Shown piece by piece: positions 57,705 to 64,000 of a DNA stretch of 64,000 bases. The DNA comes from Kitagawia praeruptora (taxonomy: Eukaryota; Streptophyta; Magnoliopsida; Apiales; Apiaceae). The stretch's first letter is position 1; every line of letters begins with the position of its first letter. Below the pieces are notes generated by a model. The model saw only the letters and a list, made by a program, of their open reading frames with translations. It did no database searches and had not been told where the DNA came from. The position numbers were made by a program, and so were the translations under genes. Where the stretch lies: positions 60,383,001-60,447,000 of the forward strand of contig CM075346.1 in the NCBI GenBank assembly GCA_037693485.1, read 5' to 3'.

Positions 57705-60700
57705 TAGACCTGGCAAAATGGGTCTGGATCCGAAAAACCGAACCGAAATATGTCATCCGAAATTGGATCCGAAATAGATTATCCGAAATTGTATCCGAAA
57801 CCGAAACAATCCGATTCCGAACCGAAACCGGTTCAATTTAATCAAATCCGATAACAATCCGAAAACCGATTTGACCCGATCCGAAAATTAACCGAACAGG
57901 AAATTTAACCAAAAATTATCCGAAATACTGTATCCAATGATGACCATGTATCCGATTATAATCAGAACCGATCAAATCCGAATAAAAAATTACCCGAACC
58001 GAATATGACTTGAATCCGATGTAAATCCAAAACTAAAAATAACTGAATCGAAAAATATCCGATTAAATAATTTTATATAGATTAATATTTTCTTGACCTT
58101 CATTTATTTAGTTTTGTCAATTTTTATATTTTCTGATTTGCTATATATTTATTATTGTCATTGAATATTTCTTACGTTATTTTGTATATAATAATATTTT
58201 AATTCAATTTGCAAATATAAATTAATAAATTCTGCACATAATTAGCAAAAAAATAAATAAATAAATTATGCATATTCTGGGCAGAAATTAAAGTGCATTC
58301 ACTTACATAGCGCTTATTGAAGCGCTGTCTAAGTGAGTGCATTCACTTCCATAGCGCTTATGGAAGCGTTATATAAGTGATGTATCTAATTTTGACATAT
58401 TCGATCTTATTTAATAAATTTTGACACATGTATTTTTTAAAAAATATTTTTTATTTTTTGAAAATTTGGAAATATCACTAAATTATATATATCTTGACAT
58501 CCGTACGGTTGGATCGTCGAGAAATAATTTTAAAAAAAAATAAAATCAACAATCCGTGACAAAACAATAGTTACGAGTTTTAGTCAATTCGGTAGTTGAC
58601 TACTAAGATCTCTAACCAAATTAATATTTTATTTTTTGAAAATTTGGGAATATCACTATATTAGATATATCTTGTGATCCGTACGGTTGGATCGTCGAGA
58701 AATAATTTTTAAAAAATAGAATCAACAATCCGTGACAAAACACTAGTTACGAGTACTAGTCAATTCGGTAGTTGACTACTAAGATCTCCAACCAAATTAA
58801 TTTCTGATTTTTTGAAAATTTGAGAATATCAATAGATTTGATATATCTTGAGATCCGTACGGTTAGATCGTCGAGAAATAATTTTTAAAAATAGAATCAA
58901 CAATCCGTGACAAAACACTAGTTACGAGTACTAGTCAATTCGATGGTTGACTACTAAGATTTTAAACCAAATTAATTTTTTATTTTTTTACAAATTTGAG
59001 AATATCACTAAATTAGATATACCTTAAAATCCGTACGGTTGGATCGTCGAGATATAATTTTTAAAAAATAGAATCAACAATCCGTGATAAAACACTAGTT
59101 ACGAGTACTAGTCAATTCAGTAGTTGACTACTAAGATCTCCAACCAAATTAATTTTTTCTTTTTTGAAAATTTGGGAATATCACTAGATTAGATATATCT
59201 TGAGATCCGTACGGTTGGATCGTCGAGAAATAATGTTTAAAAAATAGAATCAACAATCCGTAACAAAGCACTAACTACGAGTACTAGTCAATTCGGTAGT
59301 TGACTACTAAGATCTCCAACCAAATTAATTTTTTATTTTTTGAAAATTTGGAAATGTCACTAGACTAGATATATCTTGAGATTAGTATGGTTGGATCGTC
59401 GAGAAATAATATTTAAAAAATAGAATCAACAATCCGTGACAAAACACTAGTTACGAGTACTAGTCAATTCGGTAGTTGACTACTATGATCTCCAACCAAA
59501 TTAATTTTTTATTTTTTAAAAATTTGGGAATATCACTAGATTAGATATATCTTGAGATCCGTATGGTTGGATCGTCGAGAAATAATTTTTAAAAAATAGA
59601 ATCAACAATCCGTGACAAAGCACTAGTTACGAGTACTAGTCAATTCGGAAGTTGATTATTAAGATCTCCAAACAAAATTATTTTTTAATTTTTGAAAATT
59701 TGGGAATATCACTAAATTAGATATATTTTGAGATCCGTACGGTTGGATCGTCGAGATATATTTTTTTAAAAATAGAATCAACAATCCGTGACAAAGAACT
59801 AGTTATGAGTACTAGTCAATTCGGTAGTTGACTACTAAGGTCTCCAACCAAATTAATTTTTTTATTTTTTGAAAATTTGGGAATATCACTAGATTAGATA
59901 TAGCTTGAGATCCGTACGGTTGGATCTTCGATAAATAATTTTTAAAAAATAGAATCAACAATTCGTTACAAAGCACTAGTTACGAGTACTAGTCAATTCG
60001 GTAGTTGATTACTAAGATCTCCAACCAAATTATTTTTTATTTTTTTAAAATTTGGTAATATCACTAGATTAGATATATCTTGATATCCGTACGGTTGGAT
60101 CGTCGAGAAATTATTTTTGAAAAATAGAAACAACAATCCGTGATAAAACACTAGTTACGAGTACTAGTCAATTCAATAGTTGACTACTAAAATCTCCAAG
60201 CAAATTAATTTTTTATTTTTTAAAAATTTGGGAATATCACTATATTAGATATATCTTGAGATCTGTACGGTTGGATCATCGAGAAATAATGTTTAAAAAA
60301 TAGAATCAACAATATGTGACAAAGCACTAGTTACGAGTACTAGTCAATTCGGTAGTTGACTACTAAGATATCCAATCAAATTAATTTTTTATTTTTTGAA
60401 AATTATGGTATATCACTAAATTAGATATATCTTGAGATCCGTACGGTTGGATCTTCGAGATATATTTTTTAAAACATAGAATCAACAATTCGTGACAAAG
60501 CACTAGTTACGAGTACAATCAATTCGGTAGTTGACTACTAAGATCTCCATGCAAATTAATTTTTTATTTTTTTAAAATTGGGAACATCACTAGATTTGAT
60601 ATATCTTGAGATCCGCACGGTTGGATCGTCGAGAAATAATTCTAAAAAATAGAATAACAATCCGTGACAAAACACTAGTTACGAGTACTAGTCAATTCGG

Positions 60701-61453
60701 TAGTTGACTACTAAGATCTCCAACCAAATTAATTTTTTATTTTATTAAAATTTGGGAATATTACTAGATTAGATATATCTTGAGATCCGTATGGTTGGAT
60801 CGTCGAGAAACAATTTTTATAAAATAGAATAACAATCCGTGACAAAACACTAGTTACGAGTACTAGTCAATTCGGTAGTTGACTACTAAGATTTCCAACC
60901 AAATTAATTAATTTATTTTTGAAAATTTGCGAATATCACTAAATTAGATATATTTTGACATCCGACAGTTGGATCGTCGAGAAATATTTTTTTTTAAAAC
61001 GAAACAAAAAGCCGTAACAAAGCACTTGTTACTAATACTAGTCAATTTAGTTGTTCATTGCTAAGATCTCAAGCCAAAATATTTTTTTGGTTTTTGGTAA
61101 ATTTGGGTACATTAAAAAATTAGATATATCTCGACAATCCGATCCGAACCGAATGTTCCTACATCCAAACAAAATCCGATCCGAACAGTAAAAATCCGAA
61201 AGAGAATCGAACCCAATTTGATCCGATCTTAATAAAAAATTTATCCGATTTTAATCCAAATTTTACCCGAACCGAATCAGACCCGATCCGAACCGAACAG
61301 GCTCTAAATAGTACCATAACCGAAAGTGGATCCGAACCGAATCAGATCTGATCCGAACCGAACAGGCTCTAAATAGTACCTTAACCGAAAGTGGATCTGA
61401 TCCGAAGCAGATCCGATCCGAAACCGATCCGTTTACCCGATTTGCCAGGTCTA
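57705..61453. mobile_element. Non-autonomous hAT transposon carrying a satellite array, 3749 bp
   Basis: The ends are TAGACCTGGCAAA and its complement TTTGCCAGGTCTA (one mismatch inside). A perfect 8-bp target duplication, CATGTAAT, lies at 57697-57704 and 61454-61461, the size expected of the hAT superfamily. Subterminal regions on both sides are dense in ATCCGAACCGAA-type words, typical of hAT transposase-binding repeats. There is no transposase. Most of the interior is the 176-bp array. Confidence 0.92.
58430..61130. repeat. 176-bp tandem array, 15 monomers, inside the hAT element
   Basis: The CCGTACGG landmark (or variant) starts at 58501, 58679, 58855, 59031, 59207, 59383, 59559, 59735, 59912, 60087, 60263, 60439, 60613, 60787 and 60962, so spacing is 174-178 bases. 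Each monomer holds the 8-bp palindrome CCGTACGG, the pair ACTAGT...ACTAGT and the stem TAGTCAA/TTGACTA. The first 12 monomers match those at 48123-50063 in order, including individual variants. Confidence 0.95.
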
Positions 61454-61700
61454 CATGTAATAGATTATGGTTCAATTCCTAGTGTTAACAATAGTTTTCT
61501 ACGTTTTACATAAATTAATTATGGAGGGATGGCAATATATGTAGTTTTCCAAAAATAAAGGGTAGAACAATAACTTCTCAACTATTTTATTGGCATTTTC
61601 TATCTTTGTTTTTTTTTTGTCAGGATTCTTATGTTAAAGTTTAATATTTATAAAATTAATAGATTTTTTTTATCATAATATCTGTATTATCTATAATCCA

Positions 61701-62082
61701 TCTATACTATTATATAAAAATCGAAACATTAAAAGTTTGGTTGGTCGGTACGGTACCGGTTAATTTTACTTATTTACCATTAATTAATAATACATGTTAT
61801 TTTACTTAATTATCCTTACTTAATTATATATAGTTACTAATAACTAATAAATTTTCATTTTAAGATAAAATATGTTATCTTTTTTTATTTTTCAATAACT
61901 AATCAATTATCTTTTTTTTACGTAAAATATAGTATCTTTTATATGTTATCTAACTGAAATTTTTTTAACGTTTATTTTTAATTAAAGAAATTATCTCTTA
62001 TAAACACCTAAAATTATACCATATCTTACAAATATTAATATTTATTTTATAATTAAAAATATATGATTGATGTGATAAAAAT
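61701..62082 (+). mobile_element. Helitron-like 5' end
   Basis: TCTATACTATTATATAAAA preceded by A, then CGAAACATTAAAAG and a GGTACC tract: the forward version of the inverted ends at 13788 and 13899. A 3' end was not found, so the extent is uncertain. Confidence 0.55.
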
Positions 62083-62084
62083 TA

Positions 62085-62367
62085 CTCCCTCTGTCCCATC
62101 CATTTCTTTACAATTTCCTTTTTGGGACGTCCCACCAATTCTTTACATTACTAAAAATAGTAACTTTTAACAATAAAATACATTATTACATCCACTACTT
62201 CATTCCACTTTTTCAACACTTTATACTATTACACCCACTATTTTACTTACTTTAATAATAAAATTACTATTACACCCACTACTTCATTTATTTTAACAAT
62301 ATTACATCCACTATCCTTAATCTCCGTGCCCCAGCCCCATGTAAAGAATCACATGGGACAGAGGGAG
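62085..62367. mobile_element. Stowaway MITE (Tc1/mariner), 283 bp, TSD TA
   Basis: Terminal inverted repeats CTCCCTCTGTCCCA and its complement, flanked by TA at 62083-62084 and 62368-62369. Inside, ATTACACCCACTA-type words repeat. This is a textbook Stowaway. Confidence 0.93.
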
Positions 62368-62790
62368 TAGGTTTTAAATTGTAAGTGCACAATTTCATCG
62401 TTTTAATATTTGAGATATCGATACACAGAGACTAACATTTTCGCGATCCTTAATTTTTAATTTAATCGAACTAGACAATTAATTTTGGAATGAGTATTTT
62501 TTGTTAAAGAAAATAAGTTATCTAAAAAGTCTTAATGATTACTAATTGTGACAATAAAAAGAATAGTATTCGCTATTTCACAATACGGAGCTAAATGACA
62601 ACTTAAAAGAAAACTTAATCTAATAAAACAATGATTAATGATTGGTAATGATTAAATCTAATGAATATTTTTTATTACAACTAAAGACCAGTTATTAAAA
62701 ACTATGATATTAAACTACTCCGTATAAAAGTAGAAAGCATGGCAGGCATTATAAATTTGAGAAAAGCAACACACAATTGATAGCATAGAG
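62368..62790. other. AT-rich intergenic DNA
   Basis: No gene, transposon end or clear repeat is seen. Confidence 0.5.
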
Positions 62791-62794
62791 TGTG

Positions 62795-62985
62795 TTACAG
62801 ATTTCGGAAATCGAAACTATTCGGTTTTGGTATCGATTTACGATTTATCGGGTGATTTGGTTGAAAAATCGGCAATTTATCGGCGATTTTTGCAAAATCG
62901 GCCGAATCGGTTCCAAAATTTTGACCGATTTTTGGCCGATTTATCGGCGATTTTTCAAAAATCGGCCGATTTCTATAACAGACGC
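62795..62985. repeat. Small foldback rich in ATCGGCCGAT words
   Basis: The ends GTTACAGATTTCGG and CCGATTTCTATAAC are near-complements. Several ATCGGCCGATTT and TTATCGGCGATTTTT words lie inside. It is probably a MITE. Open frames on both strands here are low-complexity by-products. Confidence 0.45.
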
Positions 62986-62989
62986 ATAG

Positions 62990-63720
62990 ACATGAAAATG
63001 GGCCAGCAGCAACAAACATAAACAACAGCGACACAACAAAATTCTTAGTAATTCTAAACAGAACAAACAACAATTCAAAACTCAAATTTATACCAACCAA
63101 AAACAGAAGAAGCAAACAACGGATAGAAAACCAGCACATAGACGATGAGAATTGACATCGAAACTACAGCTAAAACAAAAAGAAACTGCAGCAAGGACTC
63201 AACACTAACTCACAACAAGATTCAGCACAAACAAATCAAACGACGAATCCAACGACTCAGCAATTGACTCAAAACGAAACTAAACAAAACTCAGCAAGCA
63301 TACGCTGCAATCACTACTCGGAAATCAGCAATAACAACTCGGAAAACTCCTAAATACACAACAAAGCAGCGACAAACACAAAACAGCGAACTTAGTGAAC
63401 TAAACAAACAAGACCAACTCAAAAACTCTAGTCTACTCGGAAACCACACAGCCAACTCGGAAAATTGCGAATCCAACAAACGAAAACAAGCAACTCAGCA
63501 ATGGTGACTCGGCAACAAACAAAAACAGAAAATGCAAACTTCAAGACCTCGATTACGCAAATTATGAAATCAAAACTAAAACTCAACAACTCGGACGCGA
63601 TTAACAACTGAACATAATCAAAAAATGACAGCATCGAATCAAAGAACGAAACCACAGAAGATCGAACTCAGGAACAACCAAAACTCGGTCTCGACTAGCA
63701 AAAACAGTAAACTCGCGATA
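62990..63720. other. T-poor, A/C-rich stretch with CAACTCGGAAA words
   Basis: About 700 bases where the + strand has very few T. ACTCGG and ACTCAGCAA words recur near 63300, 63330, 63435, 63455, 63495 and 63590. The short reverse-strand frames (63291-63479, 63428-63655) are Phe/Leu/Val-rich results of this skew. It may be the leader or 3' flank of a transposon or gene beyond the window. Confidence 0.4.
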
Positions 63721-64000
63721 AGAAAAGACGAACTGGGAAGGGGATGGATTTTTTTAGAGAATGAAAAGAAGGAGAAGTGTATGATTTAGTGGAAGGAGAA
63801 GAAAGGAAAAAGAAATGGGTTTGGTGTTTGTTTTATTTTAGAGATAAAGGAGCTCAGAAACAGGAAAAAAAAAAAACAAGGCACGCGAAAACAAAACAGG
63901 GGAGATCACTTCGAATTTAACCAAAAGAAAAGAAAATACGAACTAAAAATTATTACTAATATATTTTTGTTGTTTTTTTATGCTAACATATAAAATAGAA

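Noticed and set aside
58430..61130. Regular array read as CRISPR
   Set aside because: The whole 176-bp unit is repeated without unique spacers and the genome is a plant; it is a satellite array.
62795..63139. Overlapping frames at the right end
   Set aside because: Produced by ATCGGCCGAT repeats and the T-poor stretch; low complexity on both strands.

Overview
This window is nuclear DNA of a flowering plant, almost certainly a eudicot. It is AT-rich and crowded with plant transposons (Copia and long-LTR elements, Helitrons, hAT, Harbinger-like, Stowaway and Mutator-like MITEs). It holds three ordinary plant genes with canonical GT-AG introns. The species cannot be named from sequence alone.

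Layout. Positions 214-13148 are one very large Ty1/Copia retrotransposon (12.9 kb, TSD GCAAT, LTRs about 1.5% diverged). Its gag and pol are broken, and a very large extra reading frame (7531-12014) lies between pol and the 3' LTR. It sits in a field of decayed Helitron-like repeats (1-213 and 13149-14990). Positions 14991-20981 hold four copies of a foldback element. One copy is split by a 4.5-kb solo-LTR-like insert (TSD ATTGG), which itself carries a Harbinger-like MITE. A second foldback and a Mutator-like MITE follow (21215-21716).

Genes. Positions 23410-36541 (+) encode a LIN/CERBERUS-like U-box/ARM E3 ubiquitin ligase. Its eight coding exons, one only 28 nt long, give 1159 codons. Introns 4 and 5 are swollen by hAT, Helitron and foldback elements. 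FAD2 (37014-38162, -) is convergent with it, has an intact 382-residue delta-12 oleate desaturase frame and an intron in the 5' UTR. A KHZ1/KHZ2-type RNA-binding protein with three CCCH fingers and one KH domain lies at 40553-46835 (-): three exons, 305 aa. Its second intron contains a very young 2.39-kb gag-only retrotransposon with two identical 202-bp LTRs.

Right part. Two related blocks (47475-50126 and 57705-61453) carry tandem arrays of a 176-bp monomer. The second block is a complete non-autonomous hAT transposon (TSD CATGTAAT) with 15 monomers; the first is a truncated copy with 12. Between them lies a decayed Copia RT/RNase H fragment split by a 3.2-kb solo LTR (TSD ATATA). The window ends with a Helitron 5' end, a Stowaway MITE and a T-poor stretch without genes.

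Most unusual signals: (1) a nine-base word, TCAACGGAT or its complement, occurs 31 times in the large Copia, in both orientations, in the LTRs and in all three coding regions, in different reading frames; (2) a nucleosome-sized satellite is packaged inside a hAT transposon; (3) a gag-only LTR element with a strikingly GC-rich leader sits in the intron of an RNA-binding protein gene.
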